NCBI GenBank assembly: GCA_023381645.1
Contig: JAMCRJ010000007.1
Span: 1 to 55,614 of the forward strand
Direction of reading: 5' to 3'
Source: Gammaproteobacteria bacterium
GTDB lineage: Bacteria > Pseudomonadota > Gammaproteobacteria > Acidithiobacillales > Acidithiobacillaceae
Length of the DNA stretch: 55,614 nucleotides
Below are positions 27,316 to 37,313 of this stretch, one piece after another; the first letter of the stretch is position 1; the number at the start of each line of letters is the position of its first letter. The notes under the pieces were generated by a model. That model had not been told where the DNA came from. It made no database searches and worked only from the letters and a program-made list of their open reading frames with translations. Made by a program: the position numbers and the translations under genes.

Positions 27316-29591
27316 GGGGCAGGTTCCAGGTCCATAAGCAGAGGGAACTCTGCCTCGATGGTTTCTGCACGTAGGGGCATGCGAATATAATTCTCCTGAC
27401 GCCAAAGGCCGATCTGATCTGCGAAATTGGCGCTGCCGAGCCAGCCGTCCTGACCTCCGAAAAGGACAAAGTAGTTTTCGTCGGGGTCGGACAGGTCCGA
27501 GATATGCCGTGCCTGGGAGCCGTAAACGGCCACATCGGGGGCGGCAACCAGGCCGTGGGCGGTTTTCATGGGGGTTTCCCGGGAACCGCCCACGGGAAAT
27601 CGAGCGACGCGGAAGGCCTTGCCCAAAACGGGAAGTCTCCCCAGCCAATGGGCGGCATCCAGGCGGTGCATATCACCCCAGACCGCATAACGTTTCACCC
27701 GTTTTTCTACCTTGCGCAACACGCGACGGAAAAGCCTTGTCCGCCGTGTCGGCGGCAACGACTCCAGGTCAGGGATCAGGTATTTCGTGAGGAAGCCCCA
27801 CTGACTGAGCAAGGCGGTCGCCTGCTGCGGCCTGTCAGGGTAGAGGGCGGGAACCAGATAATACAGGAGGATTTCAAAGGCGGCTGCGGCGGCAGAATCC
27901 GGTCGGTAGTCACCCTCCCAGGTGCAGAGGCGTTCGGCGATCCACTCCGTCTGCCCTGCTTCCCGGATGAGGCGTGCAAGTTCCCCTGCCAAACACTGCG
28001 CTGCGGGCGAGCGGATGTCAGTCTGTAGTCGTGCCAAGTCCTGCCGGGAGAATTCCTCTTGCCCGGCGATGATTTCCCGCAAGCGGATGATCCGGTCGCT
28101 GTCGCTAAAAAACAGTCCGATCAGGATATCGCTTTCTACCGGCCGGTTGTTGGCCGAGGCCAGATAGCCATCACTCGGGTTGAGGGCATAAGGAAGTTGG
28201 GGTGTCCCGATGATCCCCGTCCAGTGGGTGTGCGGGTCGGCGGGATCGCGCAGCAGATCGAAATAGCTTGTCTCCGCCCGCGTCGGGATGGCTGCGGCGA
28301 GAATCTGGAGGATGTTGCCGCCGCTGTCGGCGCAGAGCAGATTTTGCCCCGGCACGCCGAAATCGGCGAAGCTCGCGCGAAACTCCCCGCAGTGGCGGGC
28401 GCGGGCCGCCGCCAAAAGGGCGGTGACCTCGTCGCTGGGTTGGTGTCCCACCCAGGAGAGGGCCAGTTCCTTCCCCCTCCCCCGGGGCAGCAACCGGGTG
28501 TCGCTGAGGATGGGTCCGAAGGGGGTGTTACGGCGGATGCGCCGGGCGGGAAAGCAAAAACGGCGGCGGATGAGGAAGGGTTCGCTGCGGATACTGGCGG
28601 GGTCGATCCCGCCGACGTCGAAGAGGTCGCTCGCCAGGGCGCGCAGGTTGGTTCCGCCCCAGGCGACGGAGGGGTTGCGGCCCAGGGCGAAGACCGGAAC
28701 CCCGACGGGCATGAGTCCCACCACATGATAGCCGGGAGATTGCGCGCCCAATAAAAGCCAGGCATTGGGCAGGGACAGGGCGAGGTGCGGGTCGCTGGCG
28801 ATGAGTGCCCCGCCGCTGGCGCTTTTCTCCGGGGACAAGGCCACGGAATTGCTCCCGGAACGACCGAGGCCGGAGAAAATGCTGGAGAGCACGCGTTCGT
28901 CGCCCGAGGCGCGAAAACTGGTCGCGGAATCCGCGCCCGTCTCCCGCGCCCGCGCCCATATACGCGGCCAGTCCGGCCGCCCCTCCTCGCGCAGAAGAGT
29001 GAAATAGACGAGCCAATTGACATCGGCGCCCATGAGCCGGCTGATGGTGAGCACATCTGCCACTGTCCAGGATTCACGCCGCAGCCCCAATAGGGCGAAT
29101 TCCGGCGGAGGAGGCCCGGCCTTTTCCTGGTAATGGTTCAGCCCTTCGACGAAGGCGCCGAGCCAGGCGTGGGTGTCCGCAGGCATCTGCTCCATGATCG
29201 CATCTACCGCGCGACTGAAATCGAGGATTCGCAGCAGTTCGTCGATCCCGGTCGCCGGTGGGCCGAAAATCTCCGCCAGGCGTCCTTGGGCCGCGCGCTT
29301 GAGCAGGGCGAGTTGGCCCTCGCGCAGATGGGCCTGGACAAGCCCCAGTACCAAGGCCAGATCGCGGTCGGTCCGGGCCTGGATGTAGGGCACCTGGTAG
29401 GGATTCCAGCGGATCCGCACCGGGGCTTCGCAGGGCAGGCCCTTGCGGGGAAAGGCCGCCAGCCGTGTCTTCAGAGGCACCGGCGGTGGAAAGAGGGCAG
29501 CGAATCCTGGTAGCTGACCGATTATCCGCAGGAGGAGGGGTGCGGGACTGCGGGTGCCGCTTCCATCCTGTTTGGGTCTGCTATCGGCCAT
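27312..29591 (-). CDS. penicillin acylase family Ntn-hydrolase
   Basis: The 759-residue protein belongs to the family of penicillin G acylases, AHL acylases and related amidases. These are cut autocatalytically to expose an N-terminal serine. The expected nucleophile is S247 in GRSGSNSV, followed by ASDPHL and later the SLW/WTGI-type conserved blocks. The N-terminal 246 residues would be the alpha chain plus linker. I chose ATG 29591 because AAGGA lies seven bases upstream. No clear signal peptide is seen, so it may be cytoplasmic. Coupling to GH3 suggests that it hydrolyses amides of the kind GH3 makes, which is an inference. Confidence 0.87.
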   Translation of the reverse strand: MADSRPKQDGSGTRSPAPLLLRIIGQLPGFAALFPPPVPLKTRLAAFPRKGLPCEAPVRIRWNPYQVPYIQARTDRDLALVLGLVQAHLREGQLALLKRAAQGRLAEIFGPPATGIDELLRILDFSRAVDAIMEQMPADTHAWLGAFVEGLNHYQEKAGPPPPEFALLGLRRESWTVADVLTISRLMGADVNWLVYFTLLREEGRPDWPRIWARARETGADSATSFRASGDERVLSSIFSGLGRSGSNSVALSPEKSASGGALIASDPHLALSLPNAWLLLGAQSPGYHVVGLMPVGVPVFALGRNPSVAWGGTNLRALASDLFDVGGIDPASIRSEPFLIRRRFCFPARRIRRNTPFGPILSDTRLLPRGRGKELALSWVGHQPSDEVTALLAAARARHCGEFRASFADFGVPGQNLLCADSGGNILQILAAAIPTRAETSYFDLLRDPADPHTHWTGIIGTPQLPYALNPSDGYLASANNRPVESDILIGLFFSDSDRIIRLREIIAGQEEFSRQDLARLQTDIRSPAAQCLAGELARLIREAGQTEWIAERLCTWEGDYRPDSAAAAAFEILLYYLVPALYPDRPQQATALLSQWGFLTKYLIPDLESLPPTRRTRLFRRVLRKVEKRVKRYAVWGDMHRLDAAHWLGRLPVLGKAFRVARFPVGGSRETPMKTAHGLVAAPDVAVYGSQARHISDLSDPDENYFVLFGGQDGWLGSANFADQIGLWRQENYIRMPLRAETIEAEFPLLMDLEPAP

Positions 29592-29869
29592 TTCATTATC
29601 CTTGGTGTTCATGGGTAAGAGCGTGACCGCTTCAAATGGAGTTTCATACCGCTCCGGAGACGCGATAGACGATATTTTCAGCCCCGGCGCGCGCACCGCT
29701 GCACCACACTCTCCGTGCAGATTTCATTGTAGGCCAATCTGATGGTCGCAGATGGCGGAGGAGGACCGGCTACGGCCAGGAGTGTTTAGCAAAGCCGGGG
29801 CGCCAAACTGTCGCCTTCATCGGCACTTTGCGAAACCGTAGCTGTCATCCATCAATGCCGAGTAGAGAA

Positions 29870-30118
29870 GACGGGTTGCCGGCGTCGCTCAAGGCAAAGG
29901 CCGGAGAGGGGGCCACGTTGGACGACGTTTTCATAGAGCTCACCGGCGGGTCCAGGGAGGATTTCCTGGCTCCCGGTATCCTTGCCCAAAGTATCGTGTT
30001 CATCGCCATCTTTTACGGGCTGTCGGCCATCCGGGCGCGCGACTCGGGTGTTCTGGCGACTGAGCGCAATCTCGTCCGGGCTCCCGAGGATTTGCTCAGC
30101 TTGCTATCGATATATTGA
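29870..30118 (+). pseudogene. fused remnants of an ABC-2 ATPase and its permease
   Basis: One frame reads KAGEGATLDDVFIELTGG, the extreme C-terminus of drug-type ABC ATPases. It continues directly into APGILAQSIVFIAIFYGLSAI.ARDSG, a middle segment of an ABC-2 permease. The permease N-terminus is missing, so a deletion joined the two. A stop follows at 30116-30118. Neither half can work. The following 320 bases (30119-30440) contain no convincing gene. Confidence 0.65.
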
Positions 30119-30440
30119 ATCCGGGTGGTACTATCCATCAGGCCATCGCCGATGCCAGGGATGGCCACACCATCAAGCCCGTGTTGCGGATCGGTGTGGG
30201 GTGAGGTGGGTGGGATGGTCGGGGACCGCTTCACAATGCGGAATGGCCGTTCCCCGGTTGGAGTCCGCCGGAGTGGATATGAGCCAAGCATTAGATCTGA
30301 AGTGGCGCAGAGAAGCAGCAGCCCATGAGCAATGGGTTCGCCCAGTTCAGGATTGATTCAAAGGGGTAAATATTCCCTCGGCAGGACGGGAGATATACAG
30401 GGTGCCAGCGCGAGCCCAGCAGATCGGAGAGAATAAATTC

Positions 30441-31067
30441 ATGCCTGGCCGGTACGTGATCGCGGGTATCCTTCTGGCAGCGGGCGCCAGCCGTCGCTTC
30501 GGCACCCCCAAACTCCTCCAACCTCTTGCCGACGGGACGCCCATGGCACTCGCCTGCGTCCGTGCGCTGACGGCGAGCGTGGATCGGGTGATTGCGGTTA
30601 TCCGTCCTGACGACAAGGCGTTGGCCCAACTTTTCGCGAACCATGAGGTCCCCGTGCTGCCTTGTCCGGAGGCGCCAGAGGGCATGGGGCGCAGTATTGC
30701 CTGCGGGGCGCGGGCGAGCGCGGACGCGGACGCGTGGATCATCGCGCTGGCGGATATGCCCTTTATCCGGAAAAGTACCATCCTAGGGGTGGCGGACTTG
30801 CTGCGTGACGGGGCCATGTTGGCCGCACCCTTCTATGCCGGTCGGCGAGGGCATCCCGTCGGCTTTTCCCGATCCTTGGGAATTGCCCTACGCGAACTGA
30901 AGGGAGATACAGGAGGGCGAAGCATCGTGGCACAGCATCTCGATGGGCTGCGTTTATGTCCGTGCTCGGACCCTGGGATACACTGGGATATTGATACACC
31001 GGAAGACTTGGTCCTCTGTGAATCTTTAGAGAAGGGCCGAGGCGCAGTGGAACAGTCTCTATTATAA
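30441..31067 (+). CDS. mocA: molybdenum cofactor cytidylyltransferase-like protein (MocA/MobA family)
   Basis: The 208-residue nucleotidyltransferase has the signature LLAAGASRRFGTPKLLQPL at its N-terminus, then GMGRSIACG, the metal site ALADMPF, and a conserved RGHPVGFSR. MocA transfers CMP to molybdopterin, making the MCD cofactor used by xanthine-dehydrogenase-family enzymes. It converges on the gene set for such an enzyme, with 60 bases between, so a dedicated cofactor role is likely. GGAGA precedes ATG 30441. Confidence 0.85.
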   Translation: MPGRYVIAGILLAAGASRRFGTPKLLQPLADGTPMALACVRALTASVDRVIAVIRPDDKALAQLFANHEVPVLPCPEAPEGMGRSIACGARASADADAWIIALADMPFIRKSTILGVADLLRDGAMLAAPFYAGRRGHPVGFSRSLGIALRELKGDTGGRSIVAQHLDGLRLCPCSDPGIHWDIDTPEDLVLCESLEKGRGAVEQSLL

Positions 31068-31127
31068 AGTGGCTTTGACAATTGAGGGGGTCGAGCTTCG
31101 AGCTGCGGCAGCGATTCTGTGCCAATT

Positions 31128-32174
31128 TCAGAATCGATCCTGCGACAAGGTGGCGGCACCCAGTACAGCGCGACGTACCAGTGTTGCGAGCAAGGGTAAT
31201 TTGTAGGCATTCTGCGTTAAGGGTGTTGCCCCCGCCAGTGCGGCCATCCCCGCTGCTTCCGCCGTTTCCCCGCTGATTTTCGCCCCCGTCAGCATGGCTT
31301 CGGCCTGTCGCACCCGCCACGGAGCTGGCGCCGCTGCGCCGAGCACAATGCTCGCCTGCCGGCAAAGGTCCGCCGCGTCGATATCCAGAACCACTGCCAC
31401 GGCCGCAAGGGGCCAATCGAAGGCTTCCCGTTCAGCAACCTGGAGATAAAGGGAGCGATTGGTCTGCATCTGGGGCGGCAGCCATACCGCCGTCAGGATT
31501 TCCCCGGCCGCAAGAATGTTTTCCCGGTGCATATCCGCTTCGGGCAAAACGAAAAAATCCTCCAGCGGGACCTGCCGCCGCTGGCCTTGCGGGTGGAGAA
31601 GTTCCACCTGCGCGTGAAAAGCCAAGAGCGCAGTGGCCGGGGTAGAGGGATGGACAATGGCGCAGCCATGGTTGGCAAAAACGGCATGGTAGCGATTGTC
31701 GCCCGCAAAGGCGAAGCAGTGTCCGCCGCCCTTGCGAAGGCAATGATGGGCGGCGGAGCGCAGGTACCAGCAGCGCGGTCGTTGCAGCAGATTTCCGCCC
31801 AGGGTGGCGCGGTTGCGGATTTGCGGGCTGGCCGCCATGGCGGTCGCCTGCGCCAACGCGGCATGGCTCTGCCGGAGACCAGGGTGTGTGGCGATCTGGG
31901 CCAGGGTCGTCAGAGCGCCGACGCGCAGGCTCCCGTCGTCTCCGTGGGAGATGCCCTGCAGTTCCGCCAACTGGTTGATGTCCAGCAGGCGCTTTGGGTT
32001 GACCAAGCCTTCTTTCATGAGATCCAGCATGTCTACCCCGCCGGCTTTCACCAGAACAGCTTGTTGTGCGCTCGGGGTGCCTTGCAGTGTGAGCATCGCT
32101 TCTGCCGTGGTGTGGGTGACGAGGGAGGCGGCGTCTGTCGACGACCCGGCCGGTTGCCACTCGAAGGCCTCCAT
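31128..32174 (-). CDS. FAD-binding subunit of a PaoABC-type molybdenum hydroxylase
   Basis: The 348-residue CoxM/PaoB-like subunit carries the FAD motif RNRATLGGNLLQ. After it come four cysteines (C135, C145, C153, C171) spaced almost as in E. coli YagS/PaoB, where they bind an extra [4Fe-4S] cluster that xanthine dehydrogenases lack. This points to an aldehyde oxidoreductase of the PaoABC type. The ATG at 32174 overlaps the stop of the large-subunit gene (TGATG). Confidence 0.88.
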   Translation of the reverse strand: MEAFEWQPAGSSTDAASLVTHTTAEAMLTLQGTPSAQQAVLVKAGGVDMLDLMKEGLVNPKRLLDINQLAELQGISHGDDGSLRVGALTTLAQIATHPGLRQSHAALAQATAMAASPQIRNRATLGGNLLQRPRCWYLRSAAHHCLRKGGGHCFAFAGDNRYHAVFANHGCAIVHPSTPATALLAFHAQVELLHPQGQRRQVPLEDFFVLPEADMHRENILAAGEILTAVWLPPQMQTNRSLYLQVAEREAFDWPLAAVAVVLDIDAADLCRQASIVLGAAAPAPWRVRQAEAMLTGAKISGETAEAAGMAALAGATPLTQNAYKLPLLATLVRRAVLGAATLSQDRF

Positions 32175-34522
32175 CAACTCGCCCTCTCCGCTGCGGCACC
32201 AAGGGCATGGAGCACCATCGCCGGCGTCATGGGCAAGGAGCGCATGCGTACCCCGACGGCGTTGTAGACGGCATTGGCGATGGCGGCGGCGGTGGCAATG
32301 TTGGCCGGTTCGGCAATGCCGTAGGCATCGGTGGCGCTAAAGCCCTGGTAATTTTCCAGCAGTACCACCTCTATCTGCGGGGTGTCCCATGCCCCTGTCA
32401 ATTTGTAATCGACCAGATTGGGATTGAGCATCCAGCCGGTGTGGGTGTCCAGGATCCGTTCCTCCAGCAGCGCATAAGAAACGCCCATGAGTACGCCCCC
32501 TTGCACCTGGCTTTCAATCTGCAAGGGGTTGATGGGACGGCCGCAGTCCTGAACGGCCACCACCCGTTCCACGCGGATGACGCCCGTCTCCGTATCGACG
32601 GCCACTTCGGCGAACTGGACTCCACCCAGGTCGTTCAGCGCCATGGCCGCATCGCCCGAGCGGCTGCGGAAACCGGCATAGTCATCGCTTCGCCCGGCAA
32701 AGGCGCTGATGCGGTCGGTACGCAGGGCGGCGGCCGCCTCCCGCCAGGAGATGCGCCGTTGCGAGTCATCGCGCAATTGAATCCAGCCGTCCTGCACAGT
32801 CAATCGTTGCGGGTCCACCCGCCAGCCAGCGGCGATGGAGCGGAATAGGACTTCTTTGATCTGCCAGGCGGCGGTGCGGGCAGGGGGGGTGATGGAGGCG
32901 GTGGTGCGGCTGCCGTAAGAAGGTGGGCCCGAGGGAAATTCGGTATCCCCGATACGTACCTGGATATCTTCCGGCTGCAGACCCAACTCCTCGGCAACCA
33001 CCTGGGCCAGGACCGTACCGACTCCGGTGCCGATATCCTGCACGCTGGACAGGACCTCAACGGTGCCGTCGCGCCACAGCCGCAGTTCGCACGCGGCGTT
33101 GACCTGTACATTGGCCGACCAGAGGGATTGCGCCATGCCCATACCGCGTTTGACCGGCCCCTGATCAGCCCCCGGCGGCTTGCGCTGCGTCCAGCCGATT
33201 CTTTCGGCACCGATACGGCGTTCTTCCCGGCGAACGGGGCTGAGATCGATGACATCCCGCAGGGCGACAGGGTCCATCGCGAGCTTTTCCGCCAGTTCAT
33301 CAATGCCCTGTTCCAGGGCAAAGGCACCCTGGGTGTTGCCAGGGCCGCGCATGGCGGAGCTGGGGCCAGCATGCGTAAAAACATCATACTGCAGGGATTC
33401 CACATGGGGACAGTGGTACAGGGCGGTGACCACATTGCCCACACCGGCGCCGAAGGCGATACCAGCACTGCCGTAGGAATGCAGGGAAAGCGCCGTCAGG
33501 GTGCCATCCCGTCGGGCCCCGATGCGCAGATGCTGCTCACTGGAGGGACGGTTGCCACTATCCATCTGTTCCTCGTCGCGGCCATGGACCAGGCGCACCG
33601 GCGCCTTGGCCAGCCGGGACAGGGCTACCGCCGTGCGCCCGTAAAGTCCAATCTGCGACTTGGAGCCGAATCCCCCGCCAACCGCCTCGGCCCGCACGCG
33701 GACGCGGGAAAGTGGCAACTGGAAGTAACGAGCCAACTGCGCGCGCACGCCCGCCGTGAACTGGGTGGACATCCAGACATCGAGGCCACCCTCCTGCCAG
33801 GCCGCGACGATGGCATGGGGTTCCAGGCAACAATGTGTCTGGACCTGGGTATGATAAGTTCCGTTTACCACGACCTCGGCAGCGGTGAAGCCCGTTTCGA
33901 TGTCGCCGCGGCTACCTTTTCTCTCGGGTCCCCGGATATTGCCGAAAATGGGGAGATCACCGGCTGCAGCGGGCAGGCCGGCCGAGGGGATATTCTCCAT
34001 CTCGGCGTTCGGGTAAACGAGGGGGGCATCCGCCTGCCTGGCCCCATCGAGGTCCACGACGAAGGGCAGGGGCTCGTACTCCACTCGGATCAGGCGTAGT
34101 GCCGCATCCGCCAGGGCCGGCGTCTCTGCCGCCAAGGCGGCGACAGGTTGGCCGACATAGCGCAGCACCATGGAGCCGCCATCGGCCGGGAGTTCCACTA
34201 CGGTCAGGACCGCATGGACGCCGGGCAGCGCGGCGGCCGGCGAAAGATCCAGGGAGCGAATGCGGGCATGGGGCAAAGGCGAGCGCAGCACCGCTGCATG
34301 GAGCATTCCCGGCAGATGCACATCCACCGTATAAAGGGCTGCGCCAGTGACTTTGTTCCGGGCATCCCAGCGGTGGATACTCTTGCCGATCTGCGTCAGC
34401 TCGGCGTTGGGTGCCAGCGGCGGCGGCTCGTCAGCGGGAATCTCCCGTTCCACCGTATCGAGCCCCAGATGGGCGAGGCCGAAGGGGAATTTCTCCCGGC
34501 GCTGCGGCAATTCGTCCTCCAT
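32174..34522 (-). CDS. molybdopterin-binding large subunit, xanthine dehydrogenase family (PaoC-like)
   Basis: The 782-residue subunit holds the active site. An N-terminal hammerhead domain (ARNKVTGAALYTVDVHLPGMLHA) is followed by the Moco-binding domains with AVGGGFGSK, AMRGPGNTQGAFALE and GIGTV-type blocks. The catalytic glutamate lies near the C-terminus in GIAEPANIATAAAIANAV (E738). No twin-arginine signal is visible, unlike some relatives where a partner carries it. The substrate is probably an aldehyde or N-heterocycle. Gene order is 2Fe-2S, Mo, FAD, whereas E. coli has 2Fe-2S, FAD, Mo. Confidence 0.9.
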   Translation of the reverse strand: MEDELPQRREKFPFGLAHLGLDTVEREIPADEPPPLAPNAELTQIGKSIHRWDARNKVTGAALYTVDVHLPGMLHAAVLRSPLPHARIRSLDLSPAAALPGVHAVLTVVELPADGGSMVLRYVGQPVAALAAETPALADAALRLIRVEYEPLPFVVDLDGARQADAPLVYPNAEMENIPSAGLPAAAGDLPIFGNIRGPERKGSRGDIETGFTAAEVVVNGTYHTQVQTHCCLEPHAIVAAWQEGGLDVWMSTQFTAGVRAQLARYFQLPLSRVRVRAEAVGGGFGSKSQIGLYGRTAVALSRLAKAPVRLVHGRDEEQMDSGNRPSSEQHLRIGARRDGTLTALSLHSYGSAGIAFGAGVGNVVTALYHCPHVESLQYDVFTHAGPSSAMRGPGNTQGAFALEQGIDELAEKLAMDPVALRDVIDLSPVRREERRIGAERIGWTQRKPPGADQGPVKRGMGMAQSLWSANVQVNAACELRLWRDGTVEVLSSVQDIGTGVGTVLAQVVAEELGLQPEDIQVRIGDTEFPSGPPSYGSRTTASITPPARTAAWQIKEVLFRSIAAGWRVDPQRLTVQDGWIQLRDDSQRRISWREAAAALRTDRISAFAGRSDDYAGFRSRSGDAAMALNDLGGVQFAEVAVDTETGVIRVERVVAVQDCGRPINPLQIESQVQGGVLMGVSYALLEERILDTHTGWMLNPNLVDYKLTGAWDTPQIEVVLLENYQGFSATDAYGIAEPANIATAAAIANAVYNAVGVRMRSLPMTPAMVLHALGAAAERAS

Positions 34523-34524
34523 AC

Positions 34525-35052
34525 TCAGTCTCCCTGCGCTTCGGCCAGGGCCAGAACGGCCTGGATCACATGGGGATAGGTTCCGCAGCGGCAGAGATGC
34601 CCGCTGATGGCGGTCCGGATCTCAGCTTCGCCCGGGTGGGGGTTTTCTGCCAGCAAGGCGGCGCAACTCATCACCAGACCGGGCGTGCAAAAGCCGCACT
34701 GCACGGCGTCGTGGGCGATGAAGGCCTCCTGGACGGGATGCAACCGCTCGCCCCCAGCCAGCCCTTCGATGGTGGTGACCCGCCGCTCCCCCACCTCGAT
34801 GGCGAGGACGCTGCAGGAGGCAACCACGAGGTCTTCGAGCCAGACACTGCAGGCCGAGCAGGCGCCCTGGTTACAGGCGATCTTCGTACCCGTAAGGCCA
34901 AGGGGGCCGCGCAGGGCTTCGGCAAGGGTGGTGCGCGGTTCCACCAGCAGGGCATGGGCTTCGCCATTGACCCGGAGGACAATGGACACCGCACCGGGGC
35001 CAAGGACGGAAGCGTCGACCAATTTTTCATTTTCCTGCGGATATTCTATCAT
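34525..35052 (-). CDS. (2Fe-2S)-binding subunit of the molybdenum hydroxylase (PaoA-like)
   Basis: The protein has two [2Fe-2S] sites. The plant-type one is in CNQGACSACSVWLEDL with a further C in VVASC, and the helical one in QCGFCTPG and HLCRCGTY. It passes electrons from the Mo centre to the FAD subunit. I start it at ATG 35052 (175 residues) because GAGGG lies upstream and the length fits the family. The frame stays open to 35184, which would add 44 residues without a recognisable Tat signal. Its stop is two bases before the large-subunit ATG. Confidence 0.87.
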   Translation of the reverse strand: MIEYPQENEKLVDASVLGPGAVSIVLRVNGEAHALLVEPRTTLAEALRGPLGLTGTKIACNQGACSACSVWLEDLVVASCSVLAIEVGERRVTTIEGLAGGERLHPVQEAFIAHDAVQCGFCTPGLVMSCAALLAENPHPGEAEIRTAISGHLCRCGTYPHVIQAVLALAEAQGD

Positions 35053-35125
35053 CAGGGTTGGCCCTCGCTCCAGGAAACGCCCGCGCCGCCGGAAACAGGG
35101 TGCGGCGAGGACGCCTTCAGTGTAG

Positions 35126-36008
<883 letters not shown>

Positions 36009-36099
36009 GCGCTCCAACAGGTCGCTCCACCGTATGTAGAGCCTGGTCGTTGATTACCCGTACCAGGTCAGCAGGGTGAAGCGACCACGTTCGTTCACC

Positions 36100-36340
36100 G
36101 GGTTACGCTTTGCACCATACATAAGAGCAGCGGCGATTGTCCGGGTGTAATTACTTGCGCGCCCATTTTATGAATGAGTAATCGCAGCGTCAGCCGGGGC
36201 ACAAATATAGTAAACAGAATGCCCGCCGCCACGCACACCCGTCCAGCCCACCTGACCGGGGAGGTGGTGCATTTCCGCAAGATCACGAGCCACCCGTAAC
36301 CAAATCGGAGGTATGATAACGCGCCCACCTGGGCTGCAGA
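36100..36340 (-). pseudogene. broken paralogue of the window's L,D-transpeptidase
   Basis: One minus frame reads WLRVARDLAEMHHLPGQVGWTG, nearly identical to WLRVARALAQMHYLPGQVGWTG in the intact gene at 47546-48328. A second frame continues VITPGQSPLLL, matching VLTPDSPGSPLLF there. At least one frameshift separates them, and the catalytic YkuD domain is absent. It is a truncated duplicate. Confidence 0.7.
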
Positions 36341-36494
36341 AAAAAACCCTGTTACAAGCCATACCGTGAGCACACGGTGGAAATCTCTAGGTACCATGAC
36401 CGGTTTCTGTGAGATGTGATTGTTGGAAAGATCATGGCGGCAGAATGCGCCTGCCATACCCGGCCATGAGGTATGACCACGTCATCTAAAGTGC

Positions 36495-36842
36495 TCCGCA
36501 ATCCTATTGATGGTCTGGTGTATTTCGTTCCATACATTCTCTGGAATAATCGCGCACTCGCATGACGCTGATGCCGTACTTTTCGGCAGCAGGGATGTCC
36601 ACATGGTTGAAACCGGTGCGGCGCAACACCAGTAATTTAGTTCCTAAGCGCGCTATGGTTTCCAGTGTTTTTGTGTCCAGTGTGTCATCCACGAAAGGGC
36701 AAATGGCGGGGTAGCCCTGAGCAATAAAAGCCGTGTCCGCGCTCAATGCGGTTTCGACAAATACCAATTCGTGGCGTCCGTGGTTAGCAGCAGTGAGGAA
36801 TTGTTGATCGTAAGGACGTGCACTGGTAACCAGACAACGCAT
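36495..36842 (-). pseudogene. D-lactate / D-2-hydroxyacid dehydrogenase fragment
   Basis: From ATG 36842 the frame encodes YDQQFLTAANHGRHELVFVE, ICPFVDDTLDTKTLETIARLG and LRRTGFNHVDIPAAEKYGI, the N-terminal catalytic domain of fermentative D-lactate dehydrogenase (LdhA). After VRDYS the sequence loses register. A stretch EIHQTINRI in another frame matches a later part of the enzyme, so an internal deletion plus frameshift occurred. The NAD-binding domain is missing. Positions 36850-37046 show nothing else recognisable. Confidence 0.7.
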
Positions 36843-37046
36843 AACACCTACCCTCTACACACCGGCGCATCAGGAACAGAAACTTCTTTGTGCCCAAGTA
36901 TAGTCTAAAAACATCAGGGAAGATTGAGGGTGCCTCTGGCTTTACCCGAACGTAGATTTGACATGGGCGAAGGACTGCTTCTTTACCGCCCATTTAGCAC
37001 CAAACCTCTCCACAAGAGGTTACACCGACTATACACCGGAGGCTTC

Positions 37047-37313
37047 ATTCCAACCAGAAGCCGTCGTCCCGCTGGGGGTGGTATGCTGCGGGCTGAAGGG
37101 TATGGGCAATCTGAATGGCGGCCGCCGCTCCCTGTTCTTCGACGAATTTGACAATCGAGCGCGTAGCGCGTCGCCCTGCGCATCATTCCAGATACCCAGG
37201 TCATCGGGAGAAATCCGCCCTTCGGAACTGACGGCTGCCGCTTCGACCATGATGATGCGATTGCGCAGGATGACGCTGCGCAATTTCCAGGGAGTAAATA
37301 ACAACTTGCTCAC
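37047..37313 (-). pseudogene. old yellow enzyme (NADH:flavin oxidoreductase, YqjM-like) remnant
   Basis: The frame from ATG 37313 reads FTPWKLRSVILRNRI, jumps to IMVEAAAVSSEGRISPDDLG (about 40 residues of the barrel are missing) and, after a frameshift, continues IVKFVEEQGAAAAIQIAH. These are true OYE segments in order. The FMN site is destroyed. Its ATG overlaps the dienelactone hydrolase stop (ATGA), showing a former operon. Confidence 0.75.

Noticed and set aside
30280..30357. 25-codon ORF (MSQALDLKW...) before mocA
   Set aside because: No supporting ribosome site or homology; considered chance.
31075..31127. Possible terminator between mocA and the FAD subunit gene
   Set aside because: Only a weak cttcgag/ctcgaag-like pairing and no T-run on either strand.
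33128..34099. 323-codon plus-strand frame inside the molybdopterin subunit gene
   Set aside because: Long only because high GC thins out stop codons; the opposite strand has all molybdenum hydroxylase motifs.
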